Below are positions 40,547 to 49,033 of a stretch of 64,000 nucleotides of DNA, one piece after another. The stretch covers positions 1 through 64,000 of the forward strand of contig CAMEBF010000012.1 in the NCBI GenBank assembly GCA_945912145.1. Reading direction: 5' to 3'. The stretch is from an uncultured Clostridia bacterium (GTDB lineage: Bacteria; Bacillota; Clostridia; Oscillospirales; Acutalibacteraceae). The notes beneath the pieces are model-generated. The model was given only the letters and a program-made list of their open reading frames with translations, was not told where the DNA came from and made no database searches. Positions within the stretch are counted from its first letter, which is position 1; each line of letters begins with the position of its first letter. The translations under genes were made by a program, and so were the position numbers.

Positions 40547-41812
40547 ATGTATTCCATTAAAAGACACATTGCAGACGTTGTTGAACGCAGAGCGAAAAAC
40601 AGCAAGGCGATTCTGTTGACCGGTCCCAGACAGGTTGGGAAATCCACCCTGTTCAGGCATCTGTTCCGTCAGGTGAATCAGGTAACATTTGATGATGATC
40701 TCCTGTTAGCGCAAGCAGAGGAGGATATGAACCTGTTCTTATTGAACAATCCCTGTCCTTTAATGATTGATGAAGTGCAGAAGTGTCCTTCTGTTTTCGG
40801 TAAACTCAAGATGGTGCTCGACAACACCGATAGCTACGGCAATTTTTATCTGACGGGTTCGCAGAAGCTGCAATTGATGGAAGGTATAAGTGAGTCTCTT
40901 GCCGGAAGAGTTTCCGTTGTGGAGCTCGAAGGTCTTTCCCTGCGCGAAATTTATGATGTTCCCTTTACAAAACATTTTGTGCCGACACAGGAATATATCA
41001 ATGAGCGTGACGGCGCAATCAGGAATTATCGCAGCAACTTATGGGAGACGATACACCACGGCAGTTATCCCGAACTGTATGCGAATCCCGGGAGAGAGTG
41101 GGTTGATTTTTACCAGTCCTATGTCAAGACTTATCTGGAACGGGATGTCAATCAGCTGATCAAGGCAAAGAATCATCTGACCTTCGTCAAATTTCTGACC
41201 TGCGTCGCAGCGCGTACCGGACAAGTGATCAACTACGCCGGCATTTCCTCGGAAATCGGCGTGTCGGAAATCACGGTAAAGGAATGGATATCCATTCTGG
41301 AAAAGAGTGGGATCATCTATATTCTGAAGCCTTATACTTCAAGCGCGCTCAACCGCGCCATCAGAACCCCCAAGCTGTATTTCCGCGATACGGGACTGTG
41401 CTGTTATCTGACGAGATGGTTAACGCCCGATACGCTCAAAAACGGCGCTATGGCGGGAGCGATGTTTGAGACCTTCGTGATCAACGAGATTCTCAAATCC
41501 TATTCCAATGAGGGGCTGGAGTATGACTTCAATGTTTTCTACTACAACGGAAAAGACAGAAAAAAGAAGAGGGAAAACGGTAAAGAAGTTGAAGTTGACG
41601 GAGAAATCGATCTGATTCTTCAGGAGAACGGCGTTTTGTATCCGATCGAGATTAAAATGTCGGCATCGCCTAAGGCAGATATGGCCTCTGAATTTGATGT
41701 GCTCGACGGGGTTCCCGACAAGAAAAGAGGAATGGGCGCGATTATTTGTTTGTATGATAAAAAAATATATCTGAGAGAGAATCTTGTCGCATTGCCTATC
41801 GAGTATATTTAA
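40547..41812 (+). CDS. AAA ATPase with DUF4143 (orphan ATPase)
   Basis: 421 aa. Walker A LLTGPRQVGKSTLF, Walker B PLMIDEVQKCP, sensor FYLTGSQKLQL, then the DUF4143 C-terminal winged-helix/nuclease-like region ending in PIEIKMSASPK (a PD-(D/E)xK-like Glu-x-Lys). These ATPases are common, mobile between genomes and of unknown function; some are proposed to be plasmid or defence related. Strong private promoter, RBS AAAGGAGGG. Confidence 0.92.
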   Translation: MYSIKRHIADVVERRAKNSKAILLTGPRQVGKSTLFRHLFRQVNQVTFDDDLLLAQAEEDMNLFLLNNPCPLMIDEVQKCPSVFGKLKMVLDNTDSYGNFYLTGSQKLQLMEGISESLAGRVSVVELEGLSLREIYDVPFTKHFVPTQEYINERDGAIRNYRSNLWETIHHGSYPELYANPGREWVDFYQSYVKTYLERDVNQLIKAKNHLTFVKFLTCVAARTGQVINYAGISSEIGVSEITVKEWISILEKSGIIYILKPYTSSALNRAIRTPKLYFRDTGLCCYLTRWLTPDTLKNGAMAGAMFETFVINEILKSYSNEGLEYDFNVFYYNGKDRKKKRENGKEVEVDGEIDLILQENGVLYPIEIKMSASPKADMASEFDVLDGVPDKKRGMGAIICLYDKKIYLRENLVALPIEYI

Positions 41813-41892
41813 TCTGTTTTTTTGTATGGACAAAAGCTGTTGAACAGTTTTTTATCCGCGATAAACGCTTAATTTTTTACGAGGTGAACATG

Positions 41893-42240
41893 ATGTTATT
41901 TGTTGAATATCCGAAATGCACGACTTGTCAGAAAGCGAAAAAATGGCTGACGGAGAACGGTATCGCATTTGAGGACAGAAATATCAAGGAGGAAAATCCG
42001 ACCTATGAGGAGCTCGCGGAATGGTACCGAAAAAGCGGGCTGCCGCTGAAAAAATTCTTCAACACAAGCGGACTGCTCTATAAATCCATGGAACTGAAAG
42101 ACAAGCTACCGTCGATGACCGAGGACGAGATGCTGCATCTTTTGGCTTCGGACGGTATGCTCGTCAAGCGTCCCATCGCAGTGGACGGCGATACGGTGCT
42201 GGTCGGATTTCGCGAGGAAGCGTGGAGCGCGCTGAAATAA
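41893..42240 (+). CDS. ArsC/Spx-superfamily protein (thioredoxin fold)
   Basis: 115 aa from the second of two ATGs (41893), 6 nt past GAGGTGA. CTTC active-site pair at residues 8-11 (EYPKCTTCQKAKKWL) and the family tail VKRPIAVDGDTVLVGF. YffB/ArsC-like glutaredoxin-type reductase or Spx-like regulator; without the RNA-polymerase contact residues being checked I favour a reductase-like protein. Terminator directly behind. Confidence 0.88.
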   Translation: MLFVEYPKCTTCQKAKKWLTENGIAFEDRNIKEENPTYEELAEWYRKSGLPLKKFFNTSGLLYKSMELKDKLPSMTEDEMLHLLASDGMLVKRPIAVDGDTVLVGFREEAWSALK

Positions 42241-42244
42241 GAAG

Positions 42245-42270
42245 ACGGCAGGAGCGTTGGCTCCTGCCGT
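42245..42270. terminator. Terminator hairpin between convergent genes
   Basis: ACGGCAGGAGC, GTTG loop, GCTCCTGCCGT: perfect 11-bp stem. T-tracts are weak on both sides but better on the minus strand, for the GH35 gene. Confidence 0.75.
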
Positions 42271-42274
42271 AAGT

Positions 42275-44029
42275 TTATCCTAATTTCGGTTTGTCGGTAA
42301 AGGTGACGCAGGAGCGGCTGCTGCGGTCGGTCTCGAAAATAATGACCTCGTTATCACCTTTTTTGAGCATCGGCGCGGGCACATAGAGCGTCTTCTGCGG
42401 GCCGGCGTCGTTGTAATAGCGGCCGAGATTGAAGCCGTTGACAAACACGATGCCCTTATGGAAGCCGTCAAGCTTGATAAAGGTGTCGCACGGTTCGTCG
42501 CCGATGATCAGATGTCCGCGCAGGAACGACGCGACCGAGACGCGGCCTTTTCCTGTTTCAAACGGAATCGCGGTCAGATCCGTCATGGGCAGCGGATACA
42601 TATCCCAACCGAAATGGTATTGCAGCCCGAAGCGGATGCCCGTCAGTCCCTTGCGATCCATAATCTTGTTGCCGTAGTTGACGCGTCCCATATTCTCGCA
42701 GAGAATGTCGAGGCGCGCTTTTTCGCCCTTTTTCAGCGGAACGCGGATCGTGTCTTTATGACGGGTGCGCTCCACATAGCCCTTGTATTCCCCGTTGACG
42801 AACACAACGGCGCGGTCGTGCACGGCGTCGAAGTTCAGCTCCCAGTTCTCACGCGGACCCTCCAGCTCCGTAGAATACATCGTGAAACCGTAATGCTGAC
42901 CGATGTCCTCCATAAAGAGCGGTGCGGAGACATGAACGGGAGAGGAGAGAGACGGCAGTGCCTTGAAAATATCGCAGCGTTCGGTCAGCTCGATCTTGCC
43001 GTAGGCTTTCTTTTCCGAGTTCTTGACCGTCAGAGGCGGCAGGGGCTTGCCGTTCCATTTTTCAATCATTTTGCGCACTTCGTAGTACGCCGGCGTCAGG
43101 TCTCCGGCTTCGGAGAGCAGCGCGTTGTAGTCATAGCTCGTGACGGTCGGCTCGTATTTGTCGTAATAGTTCGCACCGTTCATAAATCCGAAATTCGTGC
43201 CGCCGTGGAACATATAGAAATTCAGCGACGCGCCGCTGTCGATCATATCCTTGAACAGACCCGCCAGCTCTTTGGCGTTGCGGACGTGATGCTTTTCGTA
43301 CCAGTGGTCGAACCAACCGCACCAGTATTCGCCGCACATTCTCGGCTGATTCGGACGGAAATCGTCTAACACCTTGAAATTCGCTTCCGGCTTCGAGCCG
43401 AAGTTCGCGACGCAGGGATACTGAGGCAGTGTGCCGCCGCCGAGCATGAAATAGGTCGCGCCGTCCGATGTGTAGAGCAGGCAGTCTACACCGTTTTCGA
43501 TGTAAATATCGGCGATTTTCTGCATATAGTCATGGTCGTTGCCGTAGCTGCCGTATTCGTTTTCGATCTGCATCATGATGATGTTGCCGCCGTTTGTGGA
43601 GAGACGCGGCACGACACGCCGGAGCAGCTCTTTATAATACCGCTCCACTTTCGAGAGGAAAACCGGGTCGTTGCAGCGAATGTGCATATCCTTGTAGTTG
43701 AGCAGCCATACCGGCAGTCCGCCGAACTCCCACTCCGCGCAGATGTACGGACCCGGACGCAGAATCACATTGAGTCCGAGCTCCTTGGCGATGTCGATAT
43801 AGGTTTCGAGATCGAGCATGCCGGAAAAATCGAAAACGCCTTCCTGCGGCTCGTGAAGATTCCAGCAGGTGTAGGTTTCCACGGTGTTGAAGCCGCACTC
43901 CTTGAGCTTCAGCAGACGGTCGCGCCAGTATTCGCGCGGAATGCGGAAATAGTGCATCGCGCCGGAAAGAATGGTGTATTCTTCGCCGTCGAGATAGAAT
44001 TTATCATTTTCATAGGTCAGAAGAGACAT
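42275..44029 (-). CDS. Beta-galactosidase family GH35
   Basis: 584 aa from MSLLTYENDKFYL, 7 nt after AAGGAG; the upstream frame runs into the repeat element. (beta/alpha)8 barrel at about 1-320 with acid/base Glu158 in MQIENEYGSYG and nucleophile Glu234 in RMCGEYWCGWFDHW, then beta-galactosidase jelly-roll domains. No signal peptide, so cytoplasmic hydrolysis of beta-galactosides. Its 5' side abuts the element that carries the four-helix-bundle gene. Confidence 0.94.
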   Translation of the reverse strand: MSLLTYENDKFYLDGEEYTILSGAMHYFRIPREYWRDRLLKLKECGFNTVETYTCWNLHEPQEGVFDFSGMLDLETYIDIAKELGLNVILRPGPYICAEWEFGGLPVWLLNYKDMHIRCNDPVFLSKVERYYKELLRRVVPRLSTNGGNIIMMQIENEYGSYGNDHDYMQKIADIYIENGVDCLLYTSDGATYFMLGGGTLPQYPCVANFGSKPEANFKVLDDFRPNQPRMCGEYWCGWFDHWYEKHHVRNAKELAGLFKDMIDSGASLNFYMFHGGTNFGFMNGANYYDKYEPTVTSYDYNALLSEAGDLTPAYYEVRKMIEKWNGKPLPPLTVKNSEKKAYGKIELTERCDIFKALPSLSSPVHVSAPLFMEDIGQHYGFTMYSTELEGPRENWELNFDAVHDRAVVFVNGEYKGYVERTRHKDTIRVPLKKGEKARLDILCENMGRVNYGNKIMDRKGLTGIRFGLQYHFGWDMYPLPMTDLTAIPFETGKGRVSVASFLRGHLIIGDEPCDTFIKLDGFHKGIVFVNGFNLGRYYNDAGPQKTLYVPAPMLKKGDNEVIIFETDRSSRSCVTFTDKPKLG

Positions 44030-44064
44030 ATATAATCTCCTTTTTTGCGAGAATGAAATGGGTT

Positions 44065-44605
44065 GCAGAAAGTTCAAAGTGCAAAGTTCAAAGTGCAATG
44101 TCGGAAGCCCTGCGGGCTTGATTATATTGGATCATTTTCATTTGAACTATTTTGCTCCCTTTCTGCTAATGTTTTGCTGGATGCCGTAAGTATTTTGCAA
44201 AGTTCCTTGCAGTCTTTGATAATATCGTCATATTGCTGTTTTGTTATATACTCGGTTTCAAACAACAGCTCCAACCAGTATTCGGTTTCCACACACTCTT
44301 TCAGCGCAATGTAAAGTTTTGTTTTGAAGTCGTTTTTGCTGATGGCACATTCTGCTTCTGATAAATTTGCTCCGATACTGGTACCGCTTCGCAGAACTTG
44401 TTTCGATAAAACAAATTCATTCTTTTCGTTGCATAAGTACTGGTAGAGTTTAACAATGCGTATAGCGAATTGTTTACTCTTCACTCTGGCTACGTTTTTG
44501 TCATTCAATAAAGTCCACTCCTTAGCCGAACTTTGGTAGTGTCATATAAAATAACGCGAAGCGTTCCGAAATTGCACTTTGCACTTTGAACTTTGCTCAT
44601 TGAAA
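44065..44605. mobile_element. Inverted-ended repeat element carrying a four-helix-bundle gene
   Basis: Left end: 7-mers of GTTCAAA/GTGCAAA type (44065-44099), TCGG, stem AAGCCC-TGC-GGGCTT, GATTATATT. Right end: CATATAAAAT, stem AACGC-GAA-GCGTT, CCGA, then 7-mers ATTGCAC, TTTGCAC, TTTGAAC, TTTGCTC, ATTGAAA (44571-44605). The two ends are inverted copies with different stems. Between them is a single gene. It ends 6 nt before the GH4 stop codon, a tight fit between GH35 and GH4 genes. No target-site duplication is obvious. Confidence 0.68.
44122..44508 (-). CDS. Four-helix-bundle protein (23S rRNA intervening-sequence/IVP family)
   Basis: 128 aa, all helical. SKQFAIRIVKLYQYL, VLSKQVLRSGTSIGANLSEA (the family hallmark RSxTSIGANxxEA) and LKECVETEYWLELL are diagnostic. 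The family was first seen as ORFs inside insertions in 23S rRNA genes and is related in fold to Avd of diversity-generating retroelements; its function is unknown. The DNA is AT-richer than the flanking glycosidase genes. AAGGAG lies 13 nt before the ATG, a long spacing. It is enclosed by the inverted repeat ends, suggesting it travels with them. Confidence 0.9.
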   Translation of the reverse strand: MNDKNVARVKSKQFAIRIVKLYQYLCNEKNEFVLSKQVLRSGTSIGANLSEAECAISKNDFKTKLYIALKECVETEYWLELLFETEYITKQQYDDIIKDCKELCKILTASSKTLAEREQNSSNENDPI

Positions 44606-44610
44606 GCATT

Positions 44611-45897
44611 TTATGCTTTCTTAAAGAACTGCGGCAGGAATTCCATATGCGCCTGCTTCATTTCGTAGTAGCATTTATGCGCTCTCTGGTAGTCGCCGAC
44701 AAGCGGATGGATCATTAGGGCGTTCATGGCGGCGTTGTCGTCGCCGTTCATGGCTGCCTCGACGGTGTATTTCTCGTACTCCTTGACGACCTTCATCAGA
44801 CCCTCCATGTGGCGGTTCCATGTGTGGCTGACGGGAACGGGCTTTGCGCCGTCCGCGCCGATTCTCGCGGCGATCTCTACGACATCGTCATCGTCCATAA
44901 AGGGCAGCGTGCCGCCGTTGAGAATGTTGACGACATGGACGTCATTTTTGTCGTTGGCGATGGAATCAATCAGCGAGCAGGCAGCGAGAGAATATTTGTG
45001 GCCTCCGCGTTTGTCGAGCAGCGCGGGCTTTGTGACGAGATTTTCGTCCTTGTACATCTCCAGAAGCTGTTCCTCGATCTCCATGCAGACCTGCGCGCGG
45101 CATTTTTCGTCGCTCTTCAGGTGCTCGAGCTTCGCGTCGCGGCAGTAATAATACTGCAGATAGGAGGACGGAATGCCGCCGACCGCTTTCAGACAGTCCA
45201 CATCAAAGCCGTCGTCGTGAATGTTCGCCATGACCTTGGGTGCATAGCCCTCATCGAACAGGTCGTAGAGCATCTCCTTGCCGTCCTTTTTGACGGAGGT
45301 GATCCAGCTTAAGTGGTTCAGCCCCAGATAGGTGATCTCAGCGTCCTCGCCGACAGCCTCTTTGACGTCGTCGATCATATCGATCGGCACATTGCACAGA
45401 CCGATGCACTTGACATTGGTATTGTTGAGTACGAAATCGGTGACGATGCCGGAGGGATTCGTGAAGTTAATGAGCCATGCGTCGGGGCAGATGGCTTCAA
45501 TGCGCTCACAGATGTGCCGGATGACGGGAATGGTGCGAAGTGCCTTGAAGAAGCCGCCGATGCCCGTCGTTTCCTGACCGATCAGACCGTATTTGACGGG
45601 GATCTGCTCGTCGAGATAACGGCAATGGAGCTTGCCGACGCGGATCTGTGTCACGACGAAGTCCGCGCCCTGAAGCGCCGAATCGAGATCGTCCGTCATC
45701 ACGACTTCACAGTCGATGCCGGCATTTTTAATCATGCGGACGCAGAGATTGCCCACAATTGTGCGCTTTCTCTCGTCAATGTCCATCAGGACAAGGCGTT
45801 TGAGTTTGAGAGAATCCTGTCTTTTCAAAAAACCGTCTACGAGTTCGGGGCAATACGTCGAACCGGAGCCGATGACTGTAACATTGATTTCTTTCAT
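44611..45897 (-). CDS. GH4 NAD-dependent glycosidase (6-phospho-glycosidase type)
   Basis: 428 aa. NAD-binding INVTVIGSGSTYCPELV, LRTIPVIRHICE, NFTNPSGIVTD, and the metal/substrate residues Cys in IGLCNVPIDM and His in YLGLNHLSW, as in 6-phospho-beta-glucosidases. GH4 enzymes cleave by NAD-assisted oxidation-elimination with Mn2+. Last gene of an operon with a sugar kinase, an oxidoreductase and a TIM-barrel enzyme. No PTS genes are near, so the 6-phospho substrate may come from the kinase. Confidence 0.92.
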   Translation of the reverse strand: MKEINVTVIGSGSTYCPELVDGFLKRQDSLKLKRLVLMDIDERKRTIVGNLCVRMIKNAGIDCEVVMTDDLDSALQGADFVVTQIRVGKLHCRYLDEQIPVKYGLIGQETTGIGGFFKALRTIPVIRHICERIEAICPDAWLINFTNPSGIVTDFVLNNTNVKCIGLCNVPIDMIDDVKEAVGEDAEITYLGLNHLSWITSVKKDGKEMLYDLFDEGYAPKVMANIHDDGFDVDCLKAVGGIPSSYLQYYYCRDAKLEHLKSDEKCRAQVCMEIEEQLLEMYKDENLVTKPALLDKRGGHKYSLAACSLIDSIANDKNDVHVVNILNGGTLPFMDDDDVVEIAARIGADGAKPVPVSHTWNRHMEGLMKVVKEYEKYTVEAAMNGDDNAAMNALMIHPLVGDYQRAHKCYYEMKQAHMEFLPQFFKKA

Positions 45898-45915
45898 GGT
45901 ATAGCAATCCTTTCG

Positions 45916-46854
45916 TTATTGATCTTCTAAAAGCCAGTTGATGCAGCCCGTTACGGGAGCCGCCGTCAGCTTGATAAAATTCAGCGTCCGACCGGAACGC
46001 CGTGCGCATTTTTCTTTCAACAAATTCAGATAGATGTCGTTCGGCATCTTGACGTTCATCGAGCCCGAGAGCACGACGTTGACAGTACCCTCTGCGAAAT
46101 GCTGCTGTTTCAGGTTCGCACAGATGCAGTCCGCGCCGGCTTCCGCCATCTCTTCGGTGATCGCCAGTGCCGTTTCGTCGCCCTTGTTGGCGGCCTCGAA
46201 GAATGTGTCGGTCAGGTAGATACAGTATTGCTCGCGCTCGGTCTCCTCGAATTTGGTGACGCAGGGGAGATAGTCCTCCGCCGTGGGCTCGATGCCGACT
46301 TTTTCGCAGAAGATTTCCGTCATCAGCGTCTTTTTTGCCTGCAGGCAGATGTCGCGGTAGATCGCAGCAAAGGTTTTTTCGGCGATCCAGTAGCCGTTGC
46401 CGGTGTCGTGCGAGAGCACGCCGAAGCCGCCGACCTGAAGCATATGTCCGTCGGAATCAATCGAGTTGCAGCAGGTGCCCGTACCGCAGTTATAGCCGAT
46501 GCCCGAGCCGTCCGGCGAGCCCGCTTTCGTGACGATAAAGCCGTCGTTATATATGCGGAAGTTTTTAAGCCCTTTTTCAGTCAGCAGCTTTGCCGTCGCG
46601 TCGTGCTGATAGGGGTGGTCGATGCCGGCGAGCCCCATCAGAATGCCGTCGATGTCGTCAATCGTCAGATGATTTTCATCTAAAAGCTGCCGCACGCCGG
46701 ACATGATGATGTCCGTCGCCTCGTCGAACGAGCCTTCTAAATTTTCGTGATTGCTGCCCGGTGTCTTGACCATGGACAGCAGATTCTTATTCTCATCAAA
46801 AAGCGCGTAGGCGGTCTTGGTGCCGCCGCCGTCAATGCCGATATAATAGCTCAT
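45916..46854 (-). CDS. BadF/BadG-type ATPase, N-acetylglucosamine-kinase-like sugar kinase
   Basis: 312 aa ASKHA fold: phosphate-1 YYIGIDGGGTKTAYALFD, GLAGIDHP, phosphate-2 GIGYNCGTGTCCNSI, and the ATP-site VGGFGVLSHDTGNGYWI, which is the eukaryote-type GlcNAc kinase block. It phosphorylates an amino sugar or a glycoside. Its position between GH4 (18 nt downstream) and the oxidoreductase (33 nt upstream) suggests it prepares the phosphorylated substrate of GH4. Confidence 0.88.
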   Translation of the reverse strand: MSYYIGIDGGGTKTAYALFDENKNLLSMVKTPGSNHENLEGSFDEATDIIMSGVRQLLDENHLTIDDIDGILMGLAGIDHPYQHDATAKLLTEKGLKNFRIYNDGFIVTKAGSPDGSGIGYNCGTGTCCNSIDSDGHMLQVGGFGVLSHDTGNGYWIAEKTFAAIYRDICLQAKKTLMTEIFCEKVGIEPTAEDYLPCVTKFEETEREQYCIYLTDTFFEAANKGDETALAITEEMAEAGADCICANLKQQHFAEGTVNVVLSGSMNVKMPNDIYLNLLKEKCARRSGRTLNFIKLTAAPVTGCINWLLEDQ

Positions 46855-46887
46855 GGGGAGTCTCCTTCAATAGGTTGATGGTGGGGA

Positions 46888-48147
46888 TTATTGGAAAAAT
46901 TCGTCGCAGATTTCGTCGAGACAATACGGACTGCGCCGTGACGGTTCACGATCGATCCATCTGCCGTTTGTGAAATCGGGGAACGGGACAACGCTTCCGC
47001 CCATGGCGACGGACTGCTCAGAGAGTGCTGTAATCGCCATCCATGTCGCGGTGTCGTATACGTCAATCGGCGGTTCGGCGTCGGACAGCACGCTGTCGGC
47101 AAACGCCGCCAAGATCAGGTAATCCATGCCGCCGTGACCTGCCGTAAAGTTGACGGTGCCGTCGTCTTTCCAGAGAGGATGATCGTATCTGGCGCGGTAT
47201 TTCTCGTTGAAATCCTCCCATTTATGGGGCGTTTCCGAAATGCCTTCAAGGTAAATGACACCATTGGTATCGTCCGGTGCCTCCCGGAAAACGCCTTTCG
47301 TGCCCTGTACTGTATATTCGCGGGAATATGGACGCGGCAGACAGCAGTCGTGGTGAATGCTGATCGTCTCGCCGTTCGCGCAGCGCAGAATCGTCGTTGT
47401 CACGTCGCCGCACGCCCAGTCGTAGCCGTAGAGGTCGTAGTCCTCGCCTTTGTTATTCTTGATCCATTCGTTGAGTCCTCTGGACTTGCTCGACATGGAG
47501 ACAAGGGAAACGAAGCGGTTGCCGCGGTTGATGCCGACGAGCTTGGCAAGCGGGCCGATCTCATGCGTCGGGTAAAGCTCGCCGTCGCGGTTCATGAAGT
47601 TGCGCAGTCTTCCGTGGATATTCTCGCGACCTAAGACGATCTCGTCACGCAAGTCGTGACGGTAGCCGCCTTCCATGTGGACAACTTCGCCGAACAGGCC
47701 TTGTTTTACCATGTTGAACACCGCCATTTCCTTGCGGTCGTAGCAGCAGTTTTCCATGAGCATACAGAAACGGCCGGTTTCCTCGCTGGTGCGCACAAGG
47801 TCAAAGCATTCCTGAATGTTGTTTGCGCCGCCGACCTCCATGCCGACATGACAGCCGGCGCGCATGGCGTCGATGGCGATCGGAATATGCGTAATCCACG
47901 TTGTCGCGATAAACACGGCGTCGAGGTCTTCTTTTTCGAGCATCTCGCGGTAATCGAGATAGCCGCGGACTTCATAGTCGCAATTTTCCTTGCCCTTGAC
48001 GATTTCAATGCCCTTTTCCATGCGTTCGGGCACCTTGTCGCACACGGCGGGAACCGTGACGCCGGGGAGATCGAGCAGCAGGCTCATCATGCTCGAACCT
48101 CTGCCGCTCAGACCGATACAGCCGATTTTACAAACTTCCTTTTTCAT
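46888..48147 (-). CDS. Gfo/Idh/MocA-family oxidoreductase
   Basis: 419 aa from MKKEVCKIGCIG, 9 nt after GGAGAGG. N-terminal Rossmann fold (KIGCIGLSGRGSSM; AVCDKVPERM), conserved helix with the DAVFIATTWITH segment and MEVGGANNIQ (usually EKP), and a C-terminal substrate domain with EIGPLAKLVG (His/Glu). Length and the GHGGMD tail resemble the GH109/alpha-N-acetylgalactosaminidase-like branch as well as sugar dehydrogenases, so either oxidation of a sugar or NAD-assisted glycoside cleavage is possible. Confidence 0.85.
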   Translation of the reverse strand: MKKEVCKIGCIGLSGRGSSMMSLLLDLPGVTVPAVCDKVPERMEKGIEIVKGKENCDYEVRGYLDYREMLEKEDLDAVFIATTWITHIPIAIDAMRAGCHVGMEVGGANNIQECFDLVRTSEETGRFCMLMENCCYDRKEMAVFNMVKQGLFGEVVHMEGGYRHDLRDEIVLGRENIHGRLRNFMNRDGELYPTHEIGPLAKLVGINRGNRFVSLVSMSSKSRGLNEWIKNNKGEDYDLYGYDWACGDVTTTILRCANGETISIHHDCCLPRPYSREYTVQGTKGVFREAPDDTNGVIYLEGISETPHKWEDFNEKYRARYDHPLWKDDGTVNFTAGHGGMDYLILAAFADSVLSDAEPPIDVYDTATWMAITALSEQSVAMGGSVVPFPDFTNGRWIDREPSRRSPYCLDEICDEFFQ

Positions 48148-48170
48148 AACAAAGCCTCTCCGTGTTATGT

Positions 48171-48995
48171 TCAACCGAAATTTTTCCGTAAAAAGTCAAG
48201 GCTCATTTTCGCTGCGTTCAGGGGTGTATTGCCCTTGTCCGGCTGATCCTGTTCCACGACGACCCACGCCGCGCCGGCTTTTTCGCTTGCCGCGAGAATC
48301 GTTTCCCAATCCTGTACGCCGTAGCCGACGGGCTTGAAGCTGAACGCCTCTTCGGAAGCGGCTTCGGTTTCGTCGTCGATGCCGATCAGGTCATAGAGCT
48401 TTTTGGGCTTTTCCTTGCCCTGCATCACAAAGTCCTTGAGATGCACCACAGGCGCGCGTCCGGCGTATTTGAGAATATATTCGGACGGATTCTCGCCGCC
48501 GACGTTGACCCAGCAGGTGTCAAGCTCCGTCTGGAGCAGGTCAGCGGGAACGGATTTGTAGAGAATATCAAGGCCGTATTCGCCGTCAAGCTTGACGAAC
48601 TCGAAATCATGGTTGTGGTAGAGCAGCGTTAATCCATTGTCGCGGCAGACCTTGCCGATCGTCTTGATGGCATCGATTGTCTCGTCGAATTTCTCCGCGC
48701 CGGGACGGCGTTCCTCCGTCGCGTACGGAACGGCGATATAGCGGCAGCCGATGGTTTTGTAGGCTTTGACCACGCCTTCGGGATCGGCGATCATTTCGTC
48801 AAGCGGCACATGCGCCGAAACGGGAATGAGTGCGATCTCCTCGCACATCTTTTTGACTTCTTCGGGCGAATGTCCGAACAGTCCGGCGAATTCCACACCG
48901 GCATAGCCCATGTCTTTGACTTTTTTGAGCGTGCCGAAGAAATCCTTTTCCGCTTCGTCGCGAACGGAATAGAATTGCAGAGCGATAGGTAACAT
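48171..48995 (-). CDS. Sugar phosphate isomerase/epimerase, TIM barrel (AP endonuclease 2 superfamily)
   Basis: 274 aa. LQFYSVRDEAEKDFFGTL, AGVEFAGLFG, LLYHNHDFEF (metal-binding His/Glu), LDTCWVNVGG and VVEQDQPD are characteristic of IolE/xylose-isomerase-like barrels. Often paired with Gfo/Idh/MocA dehydrogenases for epimerisation or keto-sugar processing. First gene of the kinase-GH4 operon; the upstream antiporter ends only 38 nt away, so the operon promoter is not clear. Confidence 0.9.
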   Translation of the reverse strand: MLPIALQFYSVRDEAEKDFFGTLKKVKDMGYAGVEFAGLFGHSPEEVKKMCEEIALIPVSAHVPLDEMIADPEGVVKAYKTIGCRYIAVPYATEERRPGAEKFDETIDAIKTIGKVCRDNGLTLLYHNHDFEFVKLDGEYGLDILYKSVPADLLQTELDTCWVNVGGENPSEYILKYAGRAPVVHLKDFVMQGKEKPKKLYDLIGIDDETEAASEEAFSFKPVGYGVQDWETILAASEKAGAAWVVVEQDQPDKGNTPLNAAKMSLDFLRKNFG

Positions 48996-49033
48996 AAAAA
49001 TTCTCCTTTATAGCAATGAAAATATTTTTTGAA

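Noticed and set aside
40547-41812. DUF4143 ATPase considered as part of a defence island
   Set aside because: It stands alone with its own promoter; the neighbours are metabolic genes and no other defence gene is visible.
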